From Erysipelotrichaceae bacterium (GTDB lineage Bacteria; Bacillota_I; Bacilli_A; Erysipelotrichales; Erysipelotrichaceae), in NCBI GenBank assembly GCA_029101345.1, contig JAQXQU010000065.1, forward strand, positions 1 to 64,000: a stretch of 64,000 bases of DNA, given 5' to 3'. This document shows, in pieces, positions 1-8,400 of this stretch; within the stretch, counting starts at the first letter, position 1; each line of letters begins with the position of its first letter. Both the position numbers and the translations under genes were made by a program. Below the pieces are notes generated by a model. That model searched no databases. It was given only the letters and a program-made list of their open reading frames with translations, and had not been told where the DNA came from.

Positions 1-50
1 AACTGTTGCATCAGATTAAAGCTGTTGACCCATATTCTAATCTTCTTCAT
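1..50 (-). CDS. Sensor histidine kinase, N-terminal fragment (cut by window edge)
   Basis: Only about 16 codons are present (MKKIRIWVNSFNLMQQ). The ATG overlaps the stop codon of the response regulator by one base (TAATG), which means translational coupling. A reading frame starting directly after an OmpR-type regulator is normally its sensor kinase. No kinase domain is visible here, so the call rests on position alone. Confidence 0.5.
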   Translation of the reverse strand, partial: MKKIRIWVNSFNLMQQ

Positions 51-703
51 TAGCCTAAACGATAACCGAATCCATAAATGGTCTGAATATTAATAAGTGG
101 AAGCTTCTTGCGCAGACGTCGCATTGTATCATCGACAACACGGTCAGAACCATAGAAATTGTCATCCCAGACCTTTTCCAGAATCTGTTCGCGCAAAAAT
201 GCAGTGCCGCGGTTTTTGACAAAGAGCATCAGAAGATCAAACTCCTTGGTTGTTAAATCAATCTGCTTGCCTTCAAAGTAGACAGTGCGCTGGTTGCTGT
301 CAATTTCATAGCCATCAACCATAATCTTGTTGTCATCCTTGTAGACACGCTTGATGATATTATTGACACGCAAAACAAGTTCTTTTGGCGAAAACGGCTT
401 GGTGATATAGTCATCACTGCCTTTTTCCAAACCAATGATGCGGTCAAATTCCTTGTCACGAGCAGACATGAAGATTACCGGGACATTGGCATTGTGGTTC
501 CTGATCTCTTCAATCAGATCAAAACCCGATTTATCATCCAGCATGATATCAAGTATCCATAAGTCAACATAATCATCCAGATGTGAATAAGCCTCATCAA
601 AAGTCAGATATGAATAGACAGTATATCCTTCCTTCTCCAGATATCTCTTTACTAATTCGTTGAGATCCTTTTCATCTTCAACTATATTGATGATCTTTTT
701 CAT
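50..703 (-). CDS. OmpR/PhoB-family two-component response regulator
   Basis: Receiver domain (about residues 1-118) followed by a winged-helix DNA-binding domain (about 128-217). The acidic pair E9/D10, phosphoacceptor D52 (in ILDIM), S80 (in FMSAR) and K102 (in TKPFSP) are all in place, so phosphorylation by a kinase is expected. The C-terminal part shows the typical TTKEFDLLMLF and YGFGYRLG segments. It is the next-to-last visible gene of a minus-strand run starting at cdaA and is coupled to a presumed kinase gene by a one-base overlap. The stimulus cannot be read from the sequence. Confidence 0.93.
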   Translation of the reverse strand: MKKIINIVEDEKDLNELVKRYLEKEGYTVYSYLTFDEAYSHLDDYVDLWILDIMLDDKSGFDLIEEIRNHNANVPVIFMSARDKEFDRIIGLEKGSDDYITKPFSPKELVLRVNNIIKRVYKDDNKIMVDGYEIDSNQRTVYFEGKQIDLTTKEFDLLMLFVKNRGTAFLREQILEKVWDDNFYGSDRVVDDTMRRLRKKLPLINIQTIYGFGYRLG

Positions 704-708
704 AGTCG

Positions 709-1266
709 CTATTCCGATTCCTCTTCAATAACTACGTCTTCTTCCTTGTCTTCAATGTGTTCGACCTTATAGACAAGCTCCTTCTCCAATTCATATTCCT
801 CTTTGCTGATAAGTCCCAGTTCAAGCTTGTCATTCAATCTGCAGATGTCACGCTCAACAATCAGTTCCTTAAGCTTTTCCGTCATTTCATCAACATATTT
901 CTTGCTAGATGCTATTTCCAAAATGCAATCAACCGTGACAATTGACAGTTTGCCAATGCCAAGCAATGTATGTTTTTCATACTTCAGGATGTCTTTGATT
1001 TCAATATCCTTGAAGATGCATTCAGAAAACATGGCAAAACAGAAGATGACTCGGCGGTCAGTAATGACAAATGGACCATGATAAGGATCCATAATATCAG
1101 GCTTTGTGGAAATGGCCAGGTTTCTTCCACCCCTGATCTGTCCATCACAATTAGCAGCCCACAAAGGTGTTTCACCCTCCTGAATGCCTTGTTCCACAAG
1201 CTTGATTGCCTTGTTCCAAAATAAGGATCTCGTTGAGGTCTTATTGATCAATTCCTTGACTTTCAT
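709..1266 (-). CDS. PH-like domain protein with SHOCT-like C-terminus
   Basis: 185 residues. The middle (about 60-125: GPFVITDRRVIFCF and the beta-rich part that follows) resembles the bacterial PH-like fold. Residues about 143-165 (LNDKLELGLISKEEYELEK) match the short SHOCT-type oligomerisation motif, and the tail is strongly acidic. No signal peptide or membrane segment. It sits 10 nt downstream of glmM and 5 nt upstream of the response regulator, so it is probably co-transcribed with both. Function unknown; it could be a membrane-proximal sensing or scaffold protein, which is inference only. Confidence 0.6.
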   Translation of the reverse strand: MKVKELINKTSTRSLFWNKAIKLVEQGIQEGETPLWAANCDGQIRGGRNLAISTKPDIMDPYHGPFVITDRRVIFCFAMFSECIFKDIEIKDILKYEKHTLLGIGKLSIVTVDCILEIASSKKYVDEMTEKLKELIVERDICRLNDKLELGLISKEEYELEKELVYKVEHIEDKEEDVVIEEESE

Positions 1267-1276
1267 TATGCAAATC

Positions 1277-2617
1277 CTAGGCAGCGTAGCCCTTTTCCTT
1301 GATTAGATCGATGACTTCATAGACATGTTTTCGGCAGATATCATCATTTTCTGCTTCAACCATTACTCTGATCAGTGGTTCAGTACCGGAAGGTCTGACA
1401 AGAATACGGCCATTCCCTTCAAGCTGCTTGCCGATTTCATCAATCCTGACATTGATTTCATCATCATTTAAGACGATTGTCTTATCTTTGACTTTGACAT
1501 TGACCAGAAGCTGTGGATAGATATGCAGTTCCTTGACCGCATCCTTCAAGGAGCAGTTTTGCTCTGATAAGGCACTTAAGACCATTAATGCCGTCTTTAG
1601 TCCATCACCGAAATAGGCATCATGGGAACAGATGATATGGCCTGACTGCTCACCACCAATGCAGAAGCCATTATCAACCATGCAATCAACAACATTCTTA
1701 TCCCCTACTGGTGTTACAGCATAGGAAATGCCACAGTTATCCAAAGCCTTATAGAGACCAATATTTGACATGACGGTTGTGACCAGAGTGTTGTTTAAAA
1801 GCATGCCATGGTTCTTAAGATGCTTGGATAGGAGGTACATCAGCTGATCGCCTTCAACATTATCGCCATTCTCATCTACAAATAATACACGGTCAGCATC
1901 GCCATCAAAGGCAAAGCCTAGATCATAGCTGCCATTTTTGACTGTATCCTTCAGCATCTTCAAATGAGTTGAACCACAATCACGATTAATATTGGTACCA
2001 TCTGGTGAATCATTGATATAAGTAACATCAAGATTCATGCTGCCAAGAACTTCTTTGGCTGTATAGCAATTGGAGCCATTAGCCAAATCAACACAGATCT
2101 TCATGCCCAAGAGGTCAAGAGGATAGATTTCCCTTAGCCACTTCTGATATTCGGCAATGCCCTGCTTGTATTCGATGATCTTGCCAATAGCACTATTGGT
2201 GCAATATGGAATGCCTTCTGGCTTATCAATATAGTCTTCTATCAGGCCTTCAACATCTTCACCGATCTTGAGACCATCATTGCCGAAGATCTTGATGCCA
2301 TTATCATAATAAGGATTATGTGAGGCAGAAATCATGACGCCACAGGAAAACTTGTGAACCATCGTCAAATAAGCCAAGCAAGGTGTTGAACAATAGCCAA
2401 CAAGATAGACATCTGCACCCGAAGCACTCAGTCCTGCTGCCAGCATGCTTTCATACATTGATGATGAAAGGCGGGTATCTTTGCCAATAAAGACCTTGGC
2501 CTTGTCCTCGGCATCATAATAGGAGCCAACAAAGCGTCCTACCTTATAGGCAGTGCTTAGTGCCAGTGTTTCATTGGCCTTGCCTCTAATGCCGTCTGTT
2601 CCAAAATATCTTCCCAT
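1277..2617 (-). CDS. glmM: Phosphoglucosamine mutase
   Basis: Converts glucosamine-6-phosphate to glucosamine-1-phosphate for UDP-GlcNAc and peptidoglycan synthesis. The 446-residue length is normal. The N-terminus GRYFGTDGIRG is diagnostic, the phosphoserine loop MISASHNP is present (phosphoserine about S99), the Mg-binding loop is FDGDADR, and the C-terminal phosphate loop is RPSGTEP. SD AGGAG precedes ATG at 2617. The order cdaA-cdaR-glmM is the conserved Firmicutes c-di-AMP operon, in which GlmM and CdaR are known to modulate CdaA activity. Confidence 0.97.
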   Translation of the reverse strand: MGRYFGTDGIRGKANETLALSTAYKVGRFVGSYYDAEDKAKVFIGKDTRLSSSMYESMLAAGLSASGADVYLVGYCSTPCLAYLTMVHKFSCGVMISASHNPYYDNGIKIFGNDGLKIGEDVEGLIEDYIDKPEGIPYCTNSAIGKIIEYKQGIAEYQKWLREIYPLDLLGMKICVDLANGSNCYTAKEVLGSMNLDVTYINDSPDGTNINRDCGSTHLKMLKDTVKNGSYDLGFAFDGDADRVLFVDENGDNVEGDQLMYLLSKHLKNHGMLLNNTLVTTVMSNIGLYKALDNCGISYAVTPVGDKNVVDCMVDNGFCIGGEQSGHIICSHDAYFGDGLKTALMVLSALSEQNCSLKDAVKELHIYPQLLVNVKVKDKTIVLNDDEINVRIDEIGKQLEGNGRILVRPSGTEPLIRVMVEAENDDICRKHVYEVIDLIKEKGYAA

Positions 2618-2626
2618 AATAATCTC

Positions 2627-3985
2627 CTAATTCTGAACTAATGTGATATTTATATAGGTTGCATCCATCGATAGATTGATAAATGGATTAGCACTTGATT
2701 CAACATGCAATGGAAGTGAGTAGCTTCCTGGTTCATTGCATTCTGCAACATCAATATAGACCACAATGTCATCCGCTGTAATGTTTGCAATATTATCTGC
2801 AGAACCGATGACTGTGACATTGACAGAAGTCAAATCGACATTGCTTGCACCATAACCCTTGGTGTTGTTGCGATAGACAATTGGAATGTTTTCGAAGACC
2901 TTGATTTCAGCAGCTGCCAGCTTGACTCCTAAATTGACCATTGTTACATCAGAGGATGATACGCCACTAGGCAAAGTAACAGGTGTAGCAATATCCGTAT
3001 TTGATCCAACTGTTGATAGGTCAAGAGCTACTGTAATCTCATTGATTCTGCTTAAGACATCTTCACTAGCATAGATTTCCGTTGTCTGATGATCCATTGT
3101 TACAGTATCAATAGCCAGTCCTGATTGCAGTTCTCCAGTAAGTACCAGATTGATTGGAACTGTCTTATGAGGTGATGAAAGCTTGACATGAACAGTAACG
3201 CTGCTTGGCACGATTTCAGCATTGATGACCTGCCCATATTTGTCATAAGCAACAAGCTGCGCTTCAACATCAAAGTCGGAAGTCTGGCCACCAACATCAA
3301 TCAAAGCCTTGACTAAGGCAATGGAATTCAGGGTATCCTGGGAAGCCCGGATGTTGATCTTGCTGCCAGAAGAGAATTCTGGTGTACCAAGGATGTATTT
3401 CTTGTCCAGGGAATTCTGATTAATGAAATCATAAGACAAATCAAATTGCATTGTTGTCTTCTTCTTCAAGGTTACCTGGACTTCATTTGGTGTCACTTTG
3501 GCTGAAACGCTGTCTCCATAGCCAACAGCAGTTACCTTGACTAGATGTGTACCTTCTGTATAACCTTCAAGATTGATTGAACAATAGCCTGATTTGGTTG
3601 AGGCATTGTTGACATTAGCTGCATCACCTGTCAAAACAACTTCACAAGCATTTGGAATGCCAGCTACTTCAAAGCTTTCAGAATTGTATCTTGTTGAAAC
3701 TGGAACATTGCTTAAGGTTATGGAACTTGATAGTGATGAGGAAATTGACTTGGTGTCAACATTGACTGAAACATAACAGAAGACTGCCAGCAATAAGGCA
3801 AAGATTGCGGTATAGCGCTGATTGAAGAAGATGCCATCGATGAATCCGGAAAACCAGCGGAAGATTCTGGTAAAGAAATCCGCAAATCCTTCATATATGG
3901 TCATCTTGTTCTGATTTTCTCTAGCAATTTTCTGAGCCTGCTGAAGCTTCTTGGAGGAGTTGGGATTCTTGTTCTTATCTGCCAT
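2627..3985 (-). CDS. cdaR: YbbR-domain protein, regulator of CdaA
   Basis: 452 residues from the ATG at 3985. An upstream in-frame GTG at 3994 is less likely because the GGGGAGAG SD sits at proper distance only from the ATG. A basic cytoplasmic N-terminus is followed by one membrane segment (about 57-75, YTAIFALLLAVFCYVSVNV) and several extracellular YbbR-like beta repeats. In other Firmicutes CdaR binds the diadenylate cyclase CdaA through its membrane part and tunes c-di-AMP output. The gene overlaps the end of cdaA by 11 nt and precedes glmM by 9 nt. Confidence 0.9.
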   Translation of the reverse strand: MADKNKNPNSSKKLQQAQKIARENQNKMTIYEGFADFFTRIFRWFSGFIDGIFFNQRYTAIFALLLAVFCYVSVNVDTKSISSSLSSSITLSNVPVSTRYNSESFEVAGIPNACEVVLTGDAANVNNASTKSGYCSINLEGYTEGTHLVKVTAVGYGDSVSAKVTPNEVQVTLKKKTTMQFDLSYDFINQNSLDKKYILGTPEFSSGSKINIRASQDTLNSIALVKALIDVGGQTSDFDVEAQLVAYDKYGQVINAEIVPSSVTVHVKLSSPHKTVPINLVLTGELQSGLAIDTVTMDHQTTEIYASEDVLSRINEITVALDLSTVGSNTDIATPVTLPSGVSSSDVTMVNLGVKLAAAEIKVFENIPIVYRNNTKGYGASNVDLTSVNVTVIGSADNIANITADDIVVYIDVAECNEPGSYSLPLHVESSANPFINLSMDATYINITLVQN

Positions 3986-5228
3986 CTTGATCACTCTCCC
4001 CTTCCTTATTCATAAACCGATAATCAGTGATTTCATCCGCAAAAGAACCTTCATCAATGATTTCGGCTTCTATGAGGGAATCATCACTTTCCTTTTCCAT
4101 TGCTTTTTCTTCAGGATTGCTGTTTTCGACGCCAATATTCATTGCAGCACTTTCAAGCGTATTGTCAGCTATCTCAATAGCTGCAGCATCAGTTGCTTCT
4201 TCAATAATGGAGGGACTTTCAGACTTGCCCTTATCCTGCTTGTCCTTGTTTTCATATTTGAAGCGGTTATTGAATGGAACTTTCATATCCGGTTCCCTGT
4301 TCTTCTCATTCTTGTTTGATGGTTGCTTGGCAAAGAATGAGAAGATGCCCTTGGTTGGCTGTTTTTCATCAGTAGCGATGACAATTTCGGTTTCATCATC
4401 AATCAGCAGGCTGTTTCGCTGCTTTGACTGCTTGGCAATTTCGACATTATCACCACAGATGACTCTTCTTAGGTAATCCCTTAGCTGTTTATCATCAACT
4501 GAGAAGATCTTTCCTCTTTCGGCAATGGAAATAGCTGATGTCTCTTCAGAAACAACAATAGTCAAGGCATCGGATACTTCAGAAATGCCTAAAGCTGCAC
4601 GATGTCTAGCACCATAGCGTGATGATAGATTAAGTGAAGTTGGTGGAAAATAGGCTGATGCACATGCAACCTTATTACCCTGAATGATGACAGCGCCATC
4701 ATGCAAAGGTGTTGTCGTCATGAAGATCGAACAAAGCAGTTCCTTGGAAACCTGGCCATTGACTTCAATGCCGGTCTTGATATAATCCTGCATTGATTGT
4801 GATTGTTCAATGGAAATAAGGGCACCAGTCCTGTTCTTTGATAAAGTAATCGTTGCCTCATAAAGAGTATCAACTAGCATCTCCCTTTCATTTGCCAATA
4901 GGGAATTGATCTTGGAGAAGGCATTGGTCTTGCCAATTCTTTCCAGAAGTCCTCTGATTTCTGGCTGGAAGACGATTATTGCCGCTAAGAAACCCCAGTT
5001 GATCAAAAGACTTGAGAAATAGGCCAAGGTATTAAGTCCCAGCAGATTGGCAAGTCCGTTGGCTACAAGAATGATGGCAATACCCTTGAATATCTGCATT
5101 GTCCGGGAATTGTTACGAACAAATTTTATAGCTAAATATAATAAGATCCACATGACAGAGATGTCCATGAGGATTCTGAAGATTACCCATATATTCTGAA
5201 GGGTGAGATTAATATTATAATCTGTCAC
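3975..5228 (-). CDS. cdaA: Membrane diadenylate cyclase with long acidic C-terminal tail
   Basis: Makes c-di-AMP from two ATP. Three membrane segments lie in residues about 12-95, then the DAC domain (about 100-260) with the catalytic HDGA (176-179) and RHR (208-210) motifs. The start is GTG at 5228 with SD AGGAGG. Typical CdaA has about 270-280 residues; this one has 417, the extra roughly 135 residues being a charged, low-complexity, probably disordered tail rich in Glu, Asp and Ser. An extended -10 promoter lies upstream. First gene of the c-di-AMP/glmM operon. Confidence 0.95.
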   Translation of the reverse strand: MTDYNINLTLQNIWVIFRILMDISVMWILLYLAIKFVRNNSRTMQIFKGIAIILVANGLANLLGLNTLAYFSSLLINWGFLAAIIVFQPEIRGLLERIGKTNAFSKINSLLANEREMLVDTLYEATITLSKNRTGALISIEQSQSMQDYIKTGIEVNGQVSKELLCSIFMTTTPLHDGAVIIQGNKVACASAYFPPTSLNLSSRYGARHRAALGISEVSDALTIVVSEETSAISIAERGKIFSVDDKQLRDYLRRVICGDNVEIAKQSKQRNSLLIDDETEIVIATDEKQPTKGIFSFFAKQPSNKNEKNREPDMKVPFNNRFKYENKDKQDKGKSESPSIIEEATDAAAIEIADNTLESAAMNIGVENSNPEEKAMEKESDDSLIEAEIIDEGSFADEITDYRFMNKEGESDQDGR

Positions 5229-5252
5229 AAATTAATCCTCCTAATCCATGTA

Positions 5253-5261
5253 ATTATATCA
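5253..5261 (-). promoter_or_regulatory. Extended -10 promoter of the cdaA operon
   Basis: On the minus strand TG-A-TATAAT lies 24 nt before the GTG start of cdaA. No good -35 at 17 nt; a TTGACC is present but only 14 nt away, so the extended TG element probably carries recognition. Confidence 0.55.
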
Positions 5262-5305
5262 CATAATCATATGGTCAACCAATGTGCCGCAAGTAACGCT
5301 TCCCT

Positions 5306-5334
5306 TTGTGATTTAAGACAAGTAAGTGTAGAAT
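5306..5334 (+). promoter_or_regulatory. Promoter giving a leaderless transcript for the TraB-family gene
   Basis: TTGTGA (5306-5311), 17-nt spacer, TAGAAT (5329-5334). The ATG of the gene follows after only 7 nt, so the transcript would start at or next to the A of ATG. There is no SD sequence. Confidence 0.6.
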
Positions 5335-5341
5335 AGACAAT

Positions 5342-6505
5342 ATGAACAGCAATATTATTGAAATCAACCATAAAGACAAAAAGATCTATCTTGTCAAAAC
5401 TGCCCATATCTCCAGAAATTCCATTGAAGATGTCAGAAGCTGTGTTGAAGAAGTCAATCCTGATGCCATTGCCATTGAGCTTGATGAAGAACGTTATCAG
5501 AGCCTTTCCAACAATGAAGCTTGGCGTGAGATGGATATCATCAAAGTCATCAAGGATAACAAGGTGGGTTTTCTCTTAGTTAATACTATTCTGGCTTCCT
5601 TTCAAAAAAGAATGGCCAAATCAATGGATAGCAGTTCAGGCGGCGAGATGCTTGAGGGCATTAGACTTGCCAAGGAAAAGGGGCTTGAACTAGTCTTGGC
5701 TGACCGCTCTGTCAAGACAACTTTCTCTAGAATCTGGCATTCCCTGGGACTGATGGAAAAAGCCAAGCTATTAGCAACAGTCATCGGTTCCATCTTTGAA
5801 GATGAGGAAATCTCTGAAGAAGAACTGCAATCATTGAAGGAAGCCGATGCTTTGGAAGCAGCATTAAACGAAGTCGGCAAGCAATTCCCTAATGTCAAAA
5901 AAGTTCTGGTTGATGAAAGAGATGCCTATCTTTCCCAGAAAATCAAAAGTGCCAAAGGCAAGAAGGTTGTAGCAATCATTGGTGCTGCCCATTGTGCAGG
6001 CATCATCAGAAATCTTGATAATGATATCAATACCGCTGAACTTGACAAAGTCGTCAAGAAAAAGGGGTTTGGTTCCATTATCAAATGGCTAATCCCTGCC
6101 CTTGTCATCTTCATGGTAGCTTATACCCTATTCAAAAACCGTGATATGGGGTTTGAACAGATCAGGCTTTGGCTGCTATGGAACGGTTCTCTAAGTGCAA
6201 TAGGTACACTTTTGGCTGGTGGCCATATCCTTTCAATCATCACCGCTTTCATTGCTGCACCAATCACCTCGCTTAATCCTCTGATGGCAGCTGGCTGGTT
6301 TGCTGGCATAGTTGAAGCAATGGTCAGAAAGCCTAAAGTCAAGGACTTTGAAGATCTTTCTGAAGACACAAGCACAATAAAAGGATTCTGGAAAAATGGT
6401 GTTACCAGAATCCTTCTAGTAGTAATCTTCGCCAATGTCTTTTCGACAATTGGCACCTTCATCTCAGGACTTGGAATCTTCAAATCCTTCCTCAATATCA
6501 TTTAA
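5342..6505 (+). CDS. TraB/PrgY-type membrane protein
   Basis: 387 residues. The N-terminal domain (about 1-225) has the TraB/PrgY/GumN-type features: an opening KTAHIS segment, the acidic AIELDEERY motif and the IIGAAH segment. The C-terminal third (about 240-387) has four or more hydrophobic helices. Members of this family include the enterococcal pheromone-shutdown protein PrgY, but in chromosomal contexts the function is unknown; a protease-like or membrane-regulatory role is only inferred. Monocistronic, overlapping the convergent alr gene by 8 nt. The start is next to the -10 box with no SD. Confidence 0.85.
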   Translation: MNSNIIEINHKDKKIYLVKTAHISRNSIEDVRSCVEEVNPDAIAIELDEERYQSLSNNEAWREMDIIKVIKDNKVGFLLVNTILASFQKRMAKSMDSSSGGEMLEGIRLAKEKGLELVLADRSVKTTFSRIWHSLGLMEKAKLLATVIGSIFEDEEISEEELQSLKEADALEAALNEVGKQFPNVKKVLVDERDAYLSQKIKSAKGKKVVAIIGAAHCAGIIRNLDNDINTAELDKVVKKKGFGSIIKWLIPALVIFMVAYTLFKNRDMGFEQIRLWLLWNGSLSAIGTLLAGGHILSIITAFIAAPITSLNPLMAAGWFAGIVEAMVRKPKVKDFEDLSEDTSTIKGFWKNGVTRILLVVIFANVFSTIGTFISGLGIFKSFLNII

Positions 6506-7580
6506 AGCGCGGAGTCAGGCAGTAATGCTCGGCTCCTTTTTTGTATTTGCGAGCTACACGATCAGATATCAAAGAAATGATTTCATAGCTGATTGTATCA
6601 AGCTCCTTCGCCCTTTCATCAAGACTGATATGATTGCCAAAGAACTCAACCTTGGCATATAGACCATGGTAGTTCTTTGTCAAGACCATCAGCTGGTCCA
6701 TGCAGACAGAACCAACAATCCGGCCCTTTTCATTTTCAACATAAACTTCCTTATCACGATTAGCCCTTAGCCAGCCATCGGCATAGCCAAGTGGCAATGT
6801 CAGAATATAACCATCACCATCGCTTGTATAATGGCGACCATAGGATACCGTCTCACCAGCACTAAGCTTCTTGACACAAGTGACATGACTATAAAGGGAC
6901 ATGACATTTCTCAAGCCAATATCATAGGTACTATGGCCAAGAAGTCCCAAGCCAATCCGCACATGGGTGCAGAAATTGTCATTGATGATAATGGAACCAT
7001 CAGTAGCTGACATATGGATATATTTGAAATCGTGGGATAGGGACAAGACAGTCCGCTTGAATAGGGAATATTGTTTATGAGCAAAGTCTTGATCTCCATC
7101 TGCTGTTGCAAAATGGGACATGACGCCTTCAACTATAGCACCATGCTTAATCAGATAATCCAAAGCCTCCTCTGCTTCCTCTGGCTTTACTCCTAATCTA
7201 TTCATGCCAGTATTGAGCTTCAGATGACATTTGACACCAGATAATTCATCGCCGCAATGAGTAAGATAATTCATTGAAACAGTGACAATGCTAAGATTAT
7301 TGTCCCTAATGATGTCAAAATAGTCCTTGTCACAAAAACCCAACAGGAGTATTTCCTGCTTAAAGCCGGCTTTCCTTAGTTCCAGTGCCTCTTCCAAGGA
7401 TGAAACGCCAAAAATCTCTGTTCCTTCCTCTTGCAAAACCTTGGCAATTTCAACAGCTCCTGCTCCATAGGCATTGGCTTTGACAATGCCAATCAATTTC
7501 AATCCTGTACGTTTTCTAAAGACATTTATGTTATAACGATAGGCATCTAGGTCTATCTCCAGATATGTTTTTCTTTTCAT
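6498..7580 (-). CDS. alr: Alanine racemase
   Basis: PLP enzyme interconverting L- and D-alanine for peptidoglycan. 360 residues, family-normal length. The PLP lysine is K34 in the VKANAYGAG motif, the C-terminal barrel domain carries the catalytic-tyrosine region VSYGRHY, and the substrate loop contains CMDQLMV. The minus-strand promoter region has an extended -10 (TGATAAAAT) about 27 nt upstream. The 3' end overlaps the convergent TraB-family gene by 8 nt, an unusually tight arrangement that leaves no separate terminator for either gene. Confidence 0.96.
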   Translation of the reverse strand: MKRKTYLEIDLDAYRYNINVFRKRTGLKLIGIVKANAYGAGAVEIAKVLQEEGTEIFGVSSLEEALELRKAGFKQEILLLGFCDKDYFDIIRDNNLSIVTVSMNYLTHCGDELSGVKCHLKLNTGMNRLGVKPEEAEEALDYLIKHGAIVEGVMSHFATADGDQDFAHKQYSLFKRTVLSLSHDFKYIHMSATDGSIIINDNFCTHVRIGLGLLGHSTYDIGLRNVMSLYSHVTCVKKLSAGETVSYGRHYTSDGDGYILTLPLGYADGWLRANRDKEVYVENEKGRIVGSVCMDQLMVLTKNYHGLYAKVEFFGNHISLDERAKELDTISYEIISLISDRVARKYKKGAEHYCLTPRFK

Positions 7581-7660
7581 ATTATTTACTAAATCATTTT
7601 ATCACATATTTGTTGACAAACATAAATTTCCCATGATATATTAATTAAGCGTTGAAGGAC

Positions 7661-7736
7661 GGAGGTTTAGCTCAGTTGGGAGAGCATCTGCCTTACAAGC
7701 AGAGGGTCAGCGGTTCGAGCCCGTTAACCTCCACCA
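7661..7736 (+). tRNA. tRNA-Val (anticodon UAC)
   Basis: 76 nt with encoded CCA. The acceptor stem GGAGGTT pairs with AACCTCC; the anticodon loop CTTACAA gives UAC, reading GUA. The T-arm contains GGTTCGAGCC. It is followed after 3 nt by tRNA-Thr. Confidence 0.96.
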
Positions 7737-7739
7737 TGT

Positions 7740-7815
7740 GCCGACCTAGCTCAATTGGCAGAGCAACTGATTTGTAATCAGTAGGTTACGGGTTCAATTC
7801 CTGTGGTCGGCACCA
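7740..7815 (+). tRNA. tRNA-Thr (anticodon UGU)
   Basis: 76 nt with encoded CCA. The acceptor stem GCCGACC pairs with GGTCGGC; the anticodon loop TTTGTAA gives UGU, reading ACA. Co-transcribed with tRNA-Val. Confidence 0.96.
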
Positions 7816-7831
7816 TTTTTTTATTTCTAAG

Positions 7832-7856
7832 CCTATTGCCTTGCAATAGGTTTTTT
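7832..7856 (+). terminator. Terminator of the tRNA-Val/tRNA-Thr unit
   Basis: Stem CCTATTGC / GCAATAGG (7832-7839 with 7843-7850), 3-nt loop, then TTTTTT. Confidence 0.85.
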
Positions 7857-7940
7857 GTTTTTACCATATGCCTATCCTTGAATGCTGGTGTTATTAGGCT
7901 TTTAATCACCATCTTATATATATTTGCAAATAATGGACTA

Positions 7941-7965
7941 CCAAAAAGACAGCCTTAGCTGTCTT
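7941..7965 (-). terminator. Terminator after the DUF3284 gene
   Basis: Stem AAGACAGC / GCTGTCTT (7946-7953 with 7958-7965); on the minus strand it runs into TTTTT. It lies just past the stop codon at 7971. Confidence 0.8.
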
Positions 7966-7970
7966 ATTTC

Positions 7971-8396
7971 TTATTTCTTGCCAAGCAATTCCTTTTCCAT
8001 TCTGGCGATATTCTTTGCCATATTGGACCTGGTTCTTCCAACATTCCAGATAGCTGAGAGCTTCATCTTAAGATCATCAGTTCTCAGATCTTCCTCATAG
8101 GTATCTTCAACAACATCATCCTTGATCGGTCTTAGGGAATGGCTTGTAAATTGGGTTCCCTTGTCAGTTGTAACCGAGACAACCAGCAATTCAGGATAAG
8201 TCATCTCTTCAATCGTAAAGATGGTTTCAACCTTTTCCTTGCCCTTATAGAAGGTTTTTCTGGTCTTGAAACCTTTGACTAGTTCTTCCTTTTTGATCGC
8301 TCCTGACATATTCTTGCGCAATTCTCTTAAAACCATTTCTACTAGATATTTGTAGTAGGTTTCAGCACTGACGCGTATTCTTCTTGTAATAATCAT
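7971..8396 (-). CDS. DUF3284-family protein
   Basis: 141 residues from the ATG at 8396. A longer frame opens at 8429 but lies inside the upstream oxidoreductase gene; the ATG at 8396 has an AGG SD that overlaps the upstream stop codon. The content (N-terminal strand MIITRRIRVSAETYYKYL, central aromatic/threonine strands) matches the DUF3284 family, often found next to PTS sugar genes in Firmicutes and with no known biochemical role. It is the last gene of the sugar region before a terminator. A START-like small-molecule binding fold is plausible but not proven. Confidence 0.7.
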   Translation of the reverse strand: MIITRRIRVSAETYYKYLVEMVLRELRKNMSGAIKKEELVKGFKTRKTFYKGKEKVETIFTIEEMTYPELLVVSVTTDKGTQFTSHSLRPIKDDVVEDTYEEDLRTDDLKMKLSAIWNVGRTRSNMAKNIARMEKELLGKK

Positions 8397-8400
8397 CTTT

